Source of the DNA: CAYZUE01 sp964481825
GTDB lineage: Archaea > Hydrothermarchaeota > Hydrothermarchaeia > Hydrothermarchaeales > JALUUU01
Length of the DNA stretch: 18,512 nucleotides
NCBI GenBank assembly: GCA_964481825.1
Contig: CAYZUE010000021.1
Coordinates: forward strand, 1 to 18,512
Direction: 5' to 3'
The translations under genes were made by a program, and so were the position numbers. The number at the start of each line of letters is the position of its first letter. Within the stretch, counting starts at the first letter, position 1. The notes under the pieces were generated by a model, which saw only the letters and a list, made by a program, of their open reading frames with translations, had not been told where the DNA came from and searched no databases. Below, one piece after another: positions 1 through 7,043 of the stretch.

Positions 1-721
1 TAAGTGCGAGAAGGGCAAACTCAGAAGTAGGGATGAGATATAAATCCTCTTTTTCAATTTTATAAATTACATCTTCGAAATCTGCTAAATCAGTAGAGTT
101 TTCGATTCCTTTCCGCCGAAGCATGTATGGAGGTTGATAGAGAGAAAATCCCTTTTTAACCATAAAATCTAAAGCAAACTTTACTAAAGCGTAGTTTAAT
201 AGTACTAATTCATTTTTTAGATAATAGAATCGAGTACCTGCTGCTTTTCCCGCACTTTCTATATCAATTAAATTCAGATCGAGTCCCAAATCAATATGAT
301 CCTTATGTTTGAAATTAAAAATTCGTTTTTTACCCCAATGTCTAACTAACTTATTACCTTCTTCTCCTTCTCCCATAGGTACTGATGGATGCAAAGTATT
401 TGGTAAACTATAAAGGATACAATCTATCTCTCTTTCTACTTCTACAATTTCCTTTCTAATACTCTTTATTTTACTTGGAGTCTCTTTTGCCTCGTTTAAC
501 TTTTCGGTTAAATCAGAACCCTCTTTTTTCATTCGCCCTATCTCCCCTGAGATCTGATTCCGTCTTCTCCGAAGATTGTTTTCGGAGGTAATTAATACCC
601 TTCTTTTTTTATCTAAAACTAAGAGAGTATCTACCAGTTCAATTTTATTACTACTCCCCCGTTTTTTTAGATCATCTTTGATTATTTCAGGATTGTCCCT
701 TATTAGGGTAATATCAAGCAT
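1..721 (-). CDS. serS: Seryl-tRNA synthetase, N-terminal part (cut by window edge)
   Basis: Charges tRNA-Ser with serine in the cytoplasm. Translating the minus strand from ATG at 721 gives about 240 residues beginning MLDITLIRDNPEIIKDDLKK, the standard opening of bacterial-type SerRS. A charged helical stretch follows (roughly residues 30-105), matching the long antiparallel coiled-coil arm that grips the tRNA variable arm. The start of the class II catalytic domain comes next, with residues like SAGKAAGTRFYYL and LIPTSEFALLAL (motif 2 lies just beyond the edge). This is the common SerRS, not the divergent form of some methanogens. Pcc1 ends 2 nt upstream, so the two are cotranscribed. There is no strong SD, and translational coupling to pcc1 is likely. 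The C-terminal half lies outside the window. Confidence 0.95.
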   Translation of the reverse strand, partial: MLDITLIRDNPEIIKDDLKKRGSSNKIELVDTLLVLDKKRRVLITSENNLRRRRNQISGEIGRMKKEGSDLTEKLNEAKETPSKIKSIRKEIVEVEREIDCILYSLPNTLHPSVPMGEGEEGNKLVRHWGKKRIFNFKHKDHIDLGLDLNLIDIESAGKAAGTRFYYLKNELVLLNYALVKFALDFMVKKGFSLYQPPYMLRRKGIENSTDLADFEDVIYKIEKEDLYLIPTSEFALLAL

Positions 722-723
722 GC

Positions 724-969
724 TTATCTTTTTAAAAGTGGCAGAATATCTGTTATTAATCTTTCTGTGAAAAGGATATCGTCGATAGAAGAAAGCGAAG
801 TACTTAATTTTTCATGTTGTAACACTGTATTTACAGTTTTTCCTTTGGCAAATGTTTTTAAATTAAAAGTTCTGGATGCTGAATTATTATCTATTTCTAA
901 TAAATGAGCTATTTTTTCTGCTGTTACTTTAGAATTATAATAAAACTTAATATCGGATACAATCTTCAT
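724..969 (-). CDS. pcc1: KEOPS complex subunit Pcc1
   Basis: An 81-residue protein with the size and pattern of Pcc1, the dimerising subunit of the KEOPS complex that makes N6-threonylcarbamoyladenosine (t6A) at position 37 of ANN-decoding tRNAs. The sequence shows an N-terminal strand, a helix around VTAEKIAHLLEIDN, then beta strands (SRTFNLKTFAKGKTVN) and the typical C-terminal TSLSSIDDILFTERLI helix. The ATG overlaps the stop of the upstream DHH gene as ATGA, and serS follows after 2 nt. Kae1 and Bud32 are also in this window (4812-6412) but in a separate transcription unit. I see no Cgi121 here. Small KEOPS subunits diverge quickly, so the call rests on size, pattern and context together. 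Confidence 0.82.
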   Translation of the reverse strand: MKIVSDIKFYYNSKVTAEKIAHLLEIDNNSASRTFNLKTFAKGKTVNTVLQHEKLSTSLSSIDDILFTERLITDILPLLKR

Positions 970-2396
970 ACAGATAGTTGTCTCCTAATCTCTATCTTGG
1001 CATATTTTAAAAACCCTTCCTCATTACCCTCCCCAATCTTTGCACCAGCAGCGATATTATGGCCCCCGCCCTCTCCACCAACTTTCTCAGACGCAAACTT
1101 CATTGCTTTGCCTAAATTTAGACCCTCATCTATTAGTTCCTTAGTTCCTCGAGAAGAAATCTTGACATCACCTTCAGTTGTTAATGAAAATGCGATAATA
1201 GGCTTAATAGGATTAAGGACTCGAGAGTTGAGTACCATTGAAGCAACGGTACCTATGACATTATCATTAATATCTTCCTTTGCGTGGAAGTAGTAAAGAA
1301 CTTCATCATCTTTGATTCTCTCATGATTTTCTTTAATCCAAGTATAACACTTTGCAATATAGCTTTTGTGATCTTTTAGTAAATTTAAAGACTTGGAAAA
1401 AAGTTTTGAACGTTCACCTAAGACTATCGCCATACCGATACTATATTGTTCATTTCTACCACATCCATTTAGAAGGGTTGCAAACTCTTTAGTGTCCCTA
1501 AGAGGAGTTCGCCTCTCTTCATTCAGAAGAGTATATGCCTCCCCGACTATATTGTCAGCAAATTTAGAAGGTACTTTATTCTCAACCATCCTCATTATTA
1601 TAGCATTAGTTAGTCGTTTTCTTTTGTCGTTGTCTAAATCTGCAAGCATTATTAATTCATTATTTTCCTTAATTGGGATGTCCAAGTTATCTAAAAAATT
1701 TATACATGCATCTTCACTACCACTTAATCCAGGTATGAATGGTTCTGTAGTATATTCCAGTGCTTTGTATAACGGACGAGTTTGTCTCCCGTAAAGACGC
1801 AAATCTTGATCTGTTCGAATCATTCCTACATCCGTGGCATCTTTTAAGATCTCCCGATTTATACCTATAAGTTTACCACTTGAATCTTGGATATCTCCTA
1901 TAGCACCGACTAAAGCAAGTCCTGCTAAGTCTTTATTATTCTGATTTAATGCCCTTGCGAAAAGATATGCCATTCCAGAACCACTAACTTCCCTGGCTCC
2001 ATCAATACCATGATTATGAGGATTCACTTGTATCAGACCGTTACACACTGCCTTTTGAGGCTGATGATGATCTAGAACAAAGACTTTTGTTTTTTCAGGA
2101 AGATGATTTTTTATTTCATTGAGTTTTCCACTTCCTAGATCTGAAAAAATGATTATTTCAGGATTTTCCTTTGCTATGTCTCTAACAGAATTAGACTCTA
2201 GTTGTTTCAAACATCTAGTATGGACCGGAAGTCTTTCTCGGCAAAGAGCTTTATGGAGAACTGCCCCTGCTGTTATACCATCCGCATCATTATGAGTTAT
2301 AACCTTAATCGTTTTTTTATCTAAAGGTAGATCTCTAAATACCTGCGCAGCTTCATTAAATTCCTTAAAAATTTCTCTAGTAGCATTAGAAACCAT
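966..2396 (-). CDS. DHH-family phosphoesterase, archaeal RecJ-like/GAN type
   Basis: 476 residues with a complete DHH phosphoesterase core. The metal-binding residues are HNDADG (35-40), the aspartate of SDLG (D86) and the DHH triad at 109-111, followed by NPHNHG (125-130). The C-terminal DHHA1 domain carries the glycine-rich GGEGGGH at 440-446. In archaea this family includes GAN/RecJ-like exonucleases, which associate with the GINS-MCM replicative helicase and are related to Cdc45. Members act as 5' or 3' exonucleases on single-stranded DNA or RNA. All catalytic residues are intact, so an active nuclease is expected rather than a degenerate Cdc45-like scaffold. The start ATG has a GGAG about 7 nt upstream. 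It sits between rpsO (11 nt upstream) and pcc1 (ATGA overlap), a common euryarchaeal arrangement. The exact polarity and substrate cannot be read from sequence. Confidence 0.9.
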   Translation of the reverse strand: MVSNATREIFKEFNEAAQVFRDLPLDKKTIKVITHNDADGITAGAVLHKALCRERLPVHTRCLKQLESNSVRDIAKENPEIIIFSDLGSGKLNEIKNHLPEKTKVFVLDHHQPQKAVCNGLIQVNPHNHGIDGAREVSGSGMAYLFARALNQNNKDLAGLALVGAIGDIQDSSGKLIGINREILKDATDVGMIRTDQDLRLYGRQTRPLYKALEYTTEPFIPGLSGSEDACINFLDNLDIPIKENNELIMLADLDNDKRKRLTNAIIMRMVENKVPSKFADNIVGEAYTLLNEERRTPLRDTKEFATLLNGCGRNEQYSIGMAIVLGERSKLFSKSLNLLKDHKSYIAKCYTWIKENHERIKDDEVLYYFHAKEDINDNVIGTVASMVLNSRVLNPIKPIIAFSLTTEGDVKISSRGTKELIDEGLNLGKAMKFASEKVGGEGGGHNIAAGAKIGEGNEEGFLKYAKIEIRRQLSV

Positions 2397-2407
2397 ATTT
2401 TACTCCG

Positions 2408-2863
2408 TTATCTAACCAATAATTTTGCATTTTCTAGATTATATTTCCAATCTGAAGGAATCCGGCCTTCCCGCTTATAGTACTTCGCCAATCTATTTAT
2501 TTTGGAATTCACCAGCTGCATTCCCCGCTTTGCAGTCATATCCTTAGGGTTATTAGTGCGATGTCTATCTAGAGCAACAGATGTACTTATTAGATTCATC
2601 AAATCCTCAGGAAGATCTGGAGACATATTATTCTCATCTAGAATTTGTGATATCCTCTTTTCAGTCATAAGTTTCGTGCTTGGGATACCATGTTGATCTC
2701 TTAAGACGACACCTATTTTACTTGCAGATGCCCCTTTCTTACTTAAGTTAATTACAATCTCCTCAATTTCTTTCTTGTCGATCTCAACCCATTCTGGGAT
2801 AGTTGTTCGGTAAGGTCGTTTAGACTTAGATTTACCTCTTTTCCTTGAATGCATCCTTGCCAT
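2408..2863 (-). CDS. rpsO: Small-subunit ribosomal protein uS15
   Basis: 151 residues, the usual length for archaeal uS15, which is longer than bacterial S15 because of an N-terminal extension. It opens MARMHSRKRGKSKSKRPY, a hallmark start, then has the helical domain ending in NSKINRLAKYYKREGRIPSDWKY, which binds 16S rRNA in the platform. The ATG is preceded by a GGAGG with about 8 nt spacing and overlaps the rdgB stop (TAATG), so the two genes are translationally coupled. The DHH nuclease follows. Confidence 0.97.
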   Translation of the reverse strand: MARMHSRKRGKSKSKRPYRTTIPEWVEIDKKEIEEIVINLSKKGASASKIGVVLRDQHGIPSTKLMTEKRISQILDENNMSPDLPEDLMNLISTSVALDRHRTNNPKDMTAKRGMQLVNSKINRLAKYYKREGRIPSDWKYNLENAKLLVR

Positions 2864-3405
2864 TACAAATCCTCCTTTAAATAACCAATCAGCCTCGTAA
2901 TACTTGCGTTCCTATGTGACATCCCTCTTTTAACTGCATAATTTTCTGCGAAAGTCTCATCATAACCCAGGGGTATAAATATAGGATCGTAACCAAATCC
3001 ATTAGAACCTTTAATTTTACGAGATATATTACCTTTCACACTGCCTTTAAATATCTTTACCTCTTTTTTACCCTTATAAGCGATAACAGATTCAAATATT
3101 GCACTTCTATCATCTATATTATTTAGAAGTTTAAGTATACCCACATTTCCTAGTGTTTTATAAACATAACTGGAATATACTCCTGGAAATCCAGCTAAGG
3201 CGTTAATGAAAAGACCAGAATCCTCTATAAATACACCAGGTTTTACAATGCCCTTTATAGCAGATATCACAACGTCCATTAAGTTGTCAGCTTGAATTTC
3301 ATCGTAGCTTTTTGTTATTCTATTAAGCTTTAAACTATGCTCAACAAATAGATTATTTGCTTCAACAAATTTATCCTTGTTAGAAGTAAGGAAATGATAT
3401 TTCAT
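2863..3405 (-). CDS. rdgB: XTP/dITP pyrophosphatase (RdgB/HAM1 family)
   Basis: 180 residues. Hydrolyses non-canonical purine nucleoside triphosphates (ITP, dITP, XTP) to monophosphate and PPi, cleaning the nucleotide pool. Family motifs are present: TSNKDKF (7-13) at the N-terminus, FIEDSGL with the metal-binding E61/D62, GFPGVYSS, GFGYDPIF (136-143) and SHRNAS near the C-terminus. It is the first gene of the rdgB > rpsO > DHH > pcc1 > serS run. The ATG has no well-spaced SD, and the start codon is embedded in a 13-nt perfect palindrome (3404-3416), so initiation may be leaderless or controlled. In several euryarchaea this gene follows bud32. Here the plus-strand trx/nth pair lies between them. 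Confidence 0.95.
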   Translation of the reverse strand: MKYHFLTSNKDKFVEANNLFVEHSLKLNRITKSYDEIQADNLMDVVISAIKGIVKPGVFIEDSGLFINALAGFPGVYSSYVYKTLGNVGILKLLNNIDDRSAIFESVIAYKGKKEVKIFKGSVKGNISRKIKGSNGFGYDPIFIPLGYDETFAENYAVKRGMSHRNASITRLIGYLKEDL

Positions 3406-3416
3406 CCTTGAAGGAT
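3404..3416. repeat. 13-nt perfect palindrome over the rdgB start
   Basis: ATCCTT-G-AAGGAT is perfectly self-complementary around its central base and covers the A and T of the rdgB ATG. It could be an operator or a small hairpin at the 5' end of the message, or chance. No second copy is obvious nearby. Confidence 0.4.
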
Positions 3417-3455
3417 TACTTGAGAAAGCTATTTAGCCTTTTCCTTTTTCAAAAG

Positions 3456-3467
3456 AATTAAAATAGA
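3456..3467 (+). promoter_or_regulatory. Probable TATA box of the thioredoxin-like/nth unit
   Basis: AATTAAAATAGA preceded by an A-rich CAAAAG that fits an archaeal BRE. Its centre lies about 27 bp before the ATG at 3489, predicting a very short leader or none. An AAGGA sits 4 nt before the ATG. Predicted from spacing and composition only. Confidence 0.45.
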
Positions 3468-3488
3468 ATAAATGATATTAAGGATATT

Positions 3489-4052
3489 ATGACTTTGATT
3501 GACTCTAATCCAAAACTGAAAATAGGTGAAAATGCTCCTGATTTTACTCTAAAAGGTGTTGATAGAGAGATGCATTCTCTTAAGGAACTTCGAGGTGTAA
3601 ATGCGTCTCTTATAATATTCATGTGTAACCATTGCCCCTACGTTAAGGCAAAGTTGGAAACCATAAAGATACTTAATAGTAAATATTCTGAAAAAGGACT
3701 TGCAGTGATTGGAATAAATCCAAATGAATCTGATAATTACCCTGAAGATAGTTATGAAAACATGGTTAGAATTGCAAGAAGGAAAGAGTTTAGATTCCAT
3801 TATCTTCGAGATTCTACCCAAGATGTAGCTAAAGCTTATGGTGCAGTTTGTACTCCTGACCCATTTTTATTTGATAAAGATTTAAAACTTGTATATCATG
3901 GTCGCTTAGATAATGCGTTAAGTCCCGATCAAATACCTACTAGACATGACATGGATGAGACCATTAAGGCCTTGCTATCTGACGAGAAAATTAATAATAC
4001 GTTTTTACCCTCACGGGGCTGTTCTGTTAAATGGAAACAACGACCCATATAA
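3489..4052 (+). CDS. Thioredoxin-fold (AhpC/TSA-like) family protein with CNHC motif
   Basis: 187 residues with a peroxiredoxin/TlpA-type thioredoxin fold. GENAPDFTLKGVD opens the AhpC/TSA domain, then a CxxC-like motif C46-N-H-C49-P-Y-V-K-A falls where redox-active cysteines are expected. A strand with INPNESDNYPEDS and the CTPDPFLFD cis-proline region (C121) follow, and the protein ends with a conserved-looking PSRGCSVKWK containing C178. This small soluble family with CNHCPYVKA is widespread in bacteria and found in some archaea. Its substrate is not established, but thiol redox or peroxide chemistry is likely. There is no signal peptide, so it is cytoplasmic. It is followed by nth after 36 nt on the same strand, against the direction of the flanking genes. 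Fold and family are certain, physiological role is not. Confidence 0.85.
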   Translation: MTLIDSNPKLKIGENAPDFTLKGVDREMHSLKELRGVNASLIIFMCNHCPYVKAKLETIKILNSKYSEKGLAVIGINPNESDNYPEDSYENMVRIARRKEFRFHYLRDSTQDVAKAYGAVCTPDPFLFDKDLKLVYHGRLDNALSPDQIPTRHDMDETIKALLSDEKINNTFLPSRGCSVKWKQRPI

Positions 4053-4088
4053 AATAATGATTATATACCTAACGGAGTTAATACATAG

Positions 4089-4712
4089 ATGGATCATATC
4101 AAAATAGAGAACTTTAAAGAATTAATAAGCAAGTTACGTGGAATTACGGTTCTTGAGCATTTTGGGGGCTCACCATTTGTTGTTTTAATTTCTACTATAC
4201 TATCACAGAGAACCCGTGATGAGAACACATTAAAAGCCTCTAATCAGCTCTTTTCTAAATATAAAACTCCTAAAGAATTAGCCACAGCACCAATTGAGGA
4301 GATTGAAAAGTTGATTAAGCCTTCTGGTTTTTACAGGGTTAAATCTATGAGAATAAAAGAGGTTGCTGAGATTATTATGAAAAAATACAATAATAAAGTA
4401 CCAGATAATATACATGATCTCCTTCAGTTACCTGGTGTAGGTAGAAAGACAGCAAATTGTGTCCTTGTTTACGGATTCAGACAGAAAGCGATTCCAGTGG
4501 ATATTCATGTACATCGTATCTCTAATCGCCTGGGATTAGTGAAGACAAAAACTCCAGAGAGAACAGAGGAAGAGCTTTGTAAGATTATTCCAGAGGAATA
4601 TTGGTTGGAACTCAATGAAATATTTGTTAAATTTGGACAACAGATATGTAGACCATTAAAGCCTTTATGTAGTGAATGTCCAATTTCACAAGACTGTATT
4701 TCCTATAGGTGA
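4089..4712 (+). CDS. nth: Endonuclease III (DNA glycosylase/AP lyase)
   Basis: 207 residues, the usual length. Removes oxidised pyrimidines and cleaves the abasic site in base excision repair. The helix-hairpin-helix LPGVGRKTANCVL carries the catalytic lysine (in GRKTAN), and VDIHVHRISNRLG supplies the conserved aspartate. The C-terminal [4Fe-4S] loop is complete, with cysteines spaced C-x6-C-x2-C-x5-C in CRPLKPLCSECPISQDC. A GGAG lies about 11 nt before the ATG. It shares the strand, and probably the transcript, with the thioredoxin-like gene, so both may belong to oxidative-damage defence. It converges with bud32 across a 99-bp gap. Confidence 0.96.
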   Translation: MDHIKIENFKELISKLRGITVLEHFGGSPFVVLISTILSQRTRDENTLKASNQLFSKYKTPKELATAPIEEIEKLIKPSGFYRVKSMRIKEVAEIIMKKYNNKVPDNIHDLLQLPGVGRKTANCVLVYGFRQKAIPVDIHVHRISNRLGLVKTKTPERTEEELCKIIPEEYWLELNEIFVKFGQQICRPLKPLCSECPISQDCISYR

Positions 4713-4811
4713 TTTTTAAATCCCAAAGTAGAATTAAACGTTCATTAATCTCAACTTTCATTTATAAAATTAAATAACACTATTAATTTTCATAAGAATT
4801 TTAGACGTTTT
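4713..4811. other. Convergent intergenic gap between nth and bud32
   Basis: 99 bp, very AT-rich, between the ends of two converging genes. I see no strong hairpin, no long T-run on either strand, and no RNA gene. Short T-tracts after nth could help termination but are not convincing. Confidence 0.5.
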
Positions 4812-5420
4812 CTATCTCTCAACGAAGTATCGTCCTCTCTTTTCAATTTCTTGGAGTCTTACGAGGACATTATTGTGGTCTTTATAAACCTTAGAGTATC
4901 CTTCAATGAATCCATTCCAACATTCCTTTTTAAATTTGAAATGCGTTGAATGTAAAGCTTTCTTAAATAAAAGTAAGTCTACTCCTTTATCTTCAAGGGA
5001 TACACTAACATCCCCTAAACCAAAATCTATAAAGTAAATCTTATTTTTATATTTAATCATATTTGAGGTAGTTAAGTCACCATGGATTATATTATTAGAA
5101 TGAAGTTTTCCGGTATGATTGCCAATTTTACTACATAGTTCTCTGCGTTCATTTTTTGATACAATCGGTAGGAGTTTATTAATTTTCTTACCGTTTATAA
5201 AATTCATTTCAATAGTACAGGATATTATATCAACATCTGAAATAATAGGTGTTGGAACACCTGCTCTTCGTGCTAATGACATAAGCTTGGCTTCACGTTT
5301 TGTCCTTTTCAGTCTAAGAGAGGTATCAAGTTCCTTGATCCTATAAGATTTCGAAATACGTTCTTTTTTTATTATTTTACCATACAGGTATACATTTGCC
5401 TCTGCACCCTTCCCAATCAT
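4812..5420 (-). CDS. bud32: KEOPS kinase/ATPase Bud32 (PRPK family)
   Basis: About 202 residues from ATG 5420. A small atypical protein kinase that works as the ATPase partner of Kae1 in t6A tRNA modification. It contains the minimal P-loop IGKGAEANVY, the lysine in IIKKERI, the R/K-rich LRLKRTKREAKLM helix, the catalytic HGDLTTSNMI (HxDLTTSN) and the metal-binding IDFGLG. The start is ambiguous: the frame is open back to TTG at 5438 and 5432. A GAGGT lies 9 nt before TTG 5432, a better ribosome site than anything before ATG 5420. With either TTG the gene starts at the end of kae1 (overlap of up to 10 nt). Many euryarchaea have Kae1 and Bud32 as one polypeptide. Here they are separate and differ by one frame. 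Confidence 0.95.
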   Translation of the reverse strand: MIGKGAEANVYLYGKIIKKERISKSYRIKELDTSLRLKRTKREAKLMSLARRAGVPTPIISDVDIISCTIEMNFINGKKINKLLPIVSKNERRELCSKIGNHTGKLHSNNIIHGDLTTSNMIKYKNKIYFIDFGLGDVSVSLEDKGVDLLLFKKALHSTHFKFKKECWNGFIEGYSKVYKDHNNVLVRLQEIEKRGRYFVER

Positions 5421-5428
5421 CTCAGTTG

Positions 5429-6412
5429 TCAACGCCAACCAACCTCGGTATCATCTGCACGATACCGCTGTAAAACGGTAGTATCTTCAATTTTTTGAGT
5501 AATACCTGCATTATGCATAAGGATGCCTAACCAAGCAATCATCACCCCATTATCTCCTAGAACCTCTTTATTAGGAACATAAAATTGCACTCCATGATCC
5601 TGAGTCATCATTGATAACATTTCTTGTAATCGTTTATTTGCTGCCACCCCTCCAACCAACATTACCTCGTTTTTTTCACCATGAGCTAATGCTCGTTCAG
5701 TAACCTCTACCAACATGGTAAATATTGTTTCTTGAAGGCTACAACAAACGTCTTCAATTCTGTGTTTTTTTGTAGATTCAATAGCTGCAGTTAATATACC
5801 TGAAAAAGATAAATCCATCCCTTTGACAACATATGGCAGATTAAAATAATCTCCTTCTTTTGCAAGCTTTTCAACAACAGGGCCTCCGGGATTGCCTAAA
5901 TTCATTGATCTAGCGAACTGATCGATGCAATTACCAACAGCAATATCCAGAGTCTCACCGAATATACGATATTTTCCAGCTTCAAAAGCAATTATCTGAG
6001 TATTTCCTCCTGAAACATATAGGGTTAAAGGGTCAATAGATCCAGTTAAAAGACGACCAATTTCAATATGTGCTATACAATGATTTACTCCTAGAATTGG
6101 CAATTTACACATTAAAGCAAGGGTTCTTGCAGAAACAGCTGCGATACGAAGGCACGGGCCTAAACCTGGGCCACGAGAGAATGATATTAAATCTACTTCT
6201 TTTAGATTAATTCCAGAAATTTGAAGGGCTTTTCTAACTGTTAAGTGCATATTTTCAGCGTGATGCTGAGCAGCTTCTCTCGGATGGATACCTGTTGTAA
6301 GTGGCTGATTTTTTACTACATTACTTAAAATTTTGCCTGATGATGAAATAATTCCAACGCCTAGAGTATCAGCTGTGCCCTCTATGCCTAGACTAATTAT
6401 TTCTCCTTCCAT
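5429..6412 (-). CDS. kae1: tRNA t6A threonylcarbamoyltransferase Kae1
   Basis: 327 residues. Transfers the threonylcarbamoyl group from TC-AMP to A37 of tRNA as the catalytic KEOPS subunit. ASKHA-fold motifs are all present: the LGIEGTAD nucleotide-binding strand, HPREAAQHH (43-51), metal-binding NHCIAH with H111 and H115, YVSGGNTQ (132-139), VGNCIDQFAR, GGVAANKRL and GDNGVMIAW with metal ligand D287. The length matches a stand-alone Kae1, stopping at EVGWR where fused homologues continue through a linker into Bud32. The ATG lies inside the end of the eS31 gene (16-nt overlap). The first five residues are extra compared with the usual MIxLGIEGTA opening, so the N-terminus could be slightly shorter. 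Confidence 0.97.
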   Translation of the reverse strand: MEGEIISLGIEGTADTLGVGIISSSGKILSNVVKNQPLTTGIHPREAAQHHAENMHLTVRKALQISGINLKEVDLISFSRGPGLGPCLRIAAVSARTLALMCKLPILGVNHCIAHIEIGRLLTGSIDPLTLYVSGGNTQIIAFEAGKYRIFGETLDIAVGNCIDQFARSMNLGNPGGPVVEKLAKEGDYFNLPYVVKGMDLSFSGILTAAIESTKKHRIEDVCCSLQETIFTMLVEVTERALAHGEKNEVMLVGGVAANKRLQEMLSMMTQDHGVQFYVPNKEVLGDNGVMIAWLGILMHNAGITQKIEDTTVLQRYRADDTEVGWR

Positions 6413-6552
6413 ACTGTATAACCACAGCTTCCACAGGATAATCTATCTTTATGATCTGCCATAAACACCCCATCACCGCACCGTTGGCAAAAGGTCTTAA
6501 GCCGCTCAATCCCTTTTTCTGATAACTTATAGTGAGTCCATTTTTTACTCAT
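6397..6552 (-). CDS. rps27ae: Small-subunit ribosomal protein eS31 (S27ae)
   Basis: A 51-residue zinc-ribbon protein read directly from the minus strand, starting MSKKWTHYKLSEKGIERLKT and ending GYTVWKEK. The zinc ligands are C22/C25 (CQRC) and C40/C43 (CGSC), and the W-x-H-Y and conserved G-Y-T-x-W features are typical of archaeal eS31, which lacks the ubiquitin fusion found in eukaryotes. It binds at the beak of the small-subunit head. Its ATG overlaps the eS24 stop (ATGA), and its own end overlaps kae1 by 16 nt, so the three genes are tightly coupled. The order eS24-eS31-Kae1 is common in archaea. Confidence 0.96.
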   Translation of the reverse strand: MSKKWTHYKLSEKGIERLKTFCQRCGDGVFMADHKDRLSCGSCGYTVWKEK

Positions 6553-7043
6553 GATTTTTTCTCCACCGAATCTTCCTTCTTAGAAGATTTGATATTAGGT
6601 TTTTTCTCTTTATTAGATTCTACCTTAACAGGTGATTTTTTCTCCACCGAAGCTTCCTTCTTAGAAGATTTGATATTAGGTTTTTTCTCTTTATTAGATT
6701 CTACCTTAACAGGTGATTTTTTCTCCACCGAAGCTTCCTTCTTAGAAGATTTGATATTAGGTTTTTTCTCTTTAAAATTCTTCTCAATCAAAAACTTACT
6801 CTCTACTTGACGAGCTCGATCCTCGGATTTATAAACTCGTGCAATTCCCAAACTCTCTTTAAGTCCAAACTTTGATTTAACAGATCCTAAAATAACTGTT
6901 TCTTTTTTTAGGTTTAAAACAGAGATTAACTTATTTCTTACCTCGTTCCTTGACGGAGTTACGGATTTATGGAAGATCTTAAAACTTAATTCTCGTCTAT
7001 TTAATAGCGGATTTTCTATTTTATCAATTATCTCAATTTTCAT
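6549..7043 (-). CDS. rps24e: Small-subunit ribosomal protein eS24 with repeat-built C-terminal tail
   Basis: 164 residues from ATG 7043. This start is chosen because the family motif MKIEIIDKIENPLLNRRE begins there and a GGAGGT lies about 7 nt upstream. An in-frame ATG at 7070 lies inside the preceding gene and adds nine residues foreign to the family. The normal eS24 domain spans residues 1-90 and contains SVTPSRNEVRNKL and FGLKESLGIARVY. Residues 91-164 are a lysine/serine/glutamate-rich tail made of two complete 27-residue units (91-117, 118-144) and a partial third (145-164). Each unit begins KEKKPNIKSSKKEASVEKKS; full units continue with PVKVESN. Most archaeal eS24 end near residue 100, so the tail is an addition. 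It is probably disordered, extending from the body of the small subunit. Confidence 0.95.
   Translation of the reverse strand: MKIEIIDKIENPLLNRRELSFKIFHKSVTPSRNEVRNKLISVLNLKKETVILGSVKSKFGLKESLGIARVYKSEDRARQVESKFLIEKNFKEKKPNIKSSKKEASVEKKSPVKVESNKEKKPNIKSSKKEASVEKKSPVKVESNKEKKPNIKSSKKEDSVEKKS
6553..6774 (-). repeat. 81-bp tandem repeat, 2.7 copies, inside eS24
   Basis: Copies start at 6553, 6634 and 6715, an exact 81-bp period. Copies 1 and 2 are full length and differ at one base (6571), which changes Ala to Asp in the last coding unit. The third copy matches for 60 bp (to 6774) before diverging. The period is a multiple of three, so the reading frame is kept. A 72-bp segment spanning the unit boundary recurs exactly in the eS6 gene. 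Confidence 0.97.

Noticed and set aside
904..1794. Plus-strand open frames opposite the DHH gene
   Set aside because: The minus strand encodes a full DHH phosphoesterase with all motifs; these frames have no family resemblance.
4713..4811. tRNA or small RNA gene in the convergent gap
   Set aside because: No cloverleaf elements or stable stem; plain AT-rich sequence.
5412..5450. Programmed -1 frameshift joining Kae1 to Bud32
   Set aside because: No slippery heptamer or downstream structure is seen at the junction, and usable TTG/ATG starts exist for Bud32.
6553..6774. CRISPR-like array
   Set aside because: The units are contiguous 81-bp copies without unique spacers and lie inside a coding frame.
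6532..6810. Plus-strand reading frame with repeated FFSTEASFLEDLILGF-like units
   Set aside because: It is the antisense of the eS24 tandem repeat; the repeat keeps both strands open. The minus strand carries a known ribosomal protein and matching SD sites.
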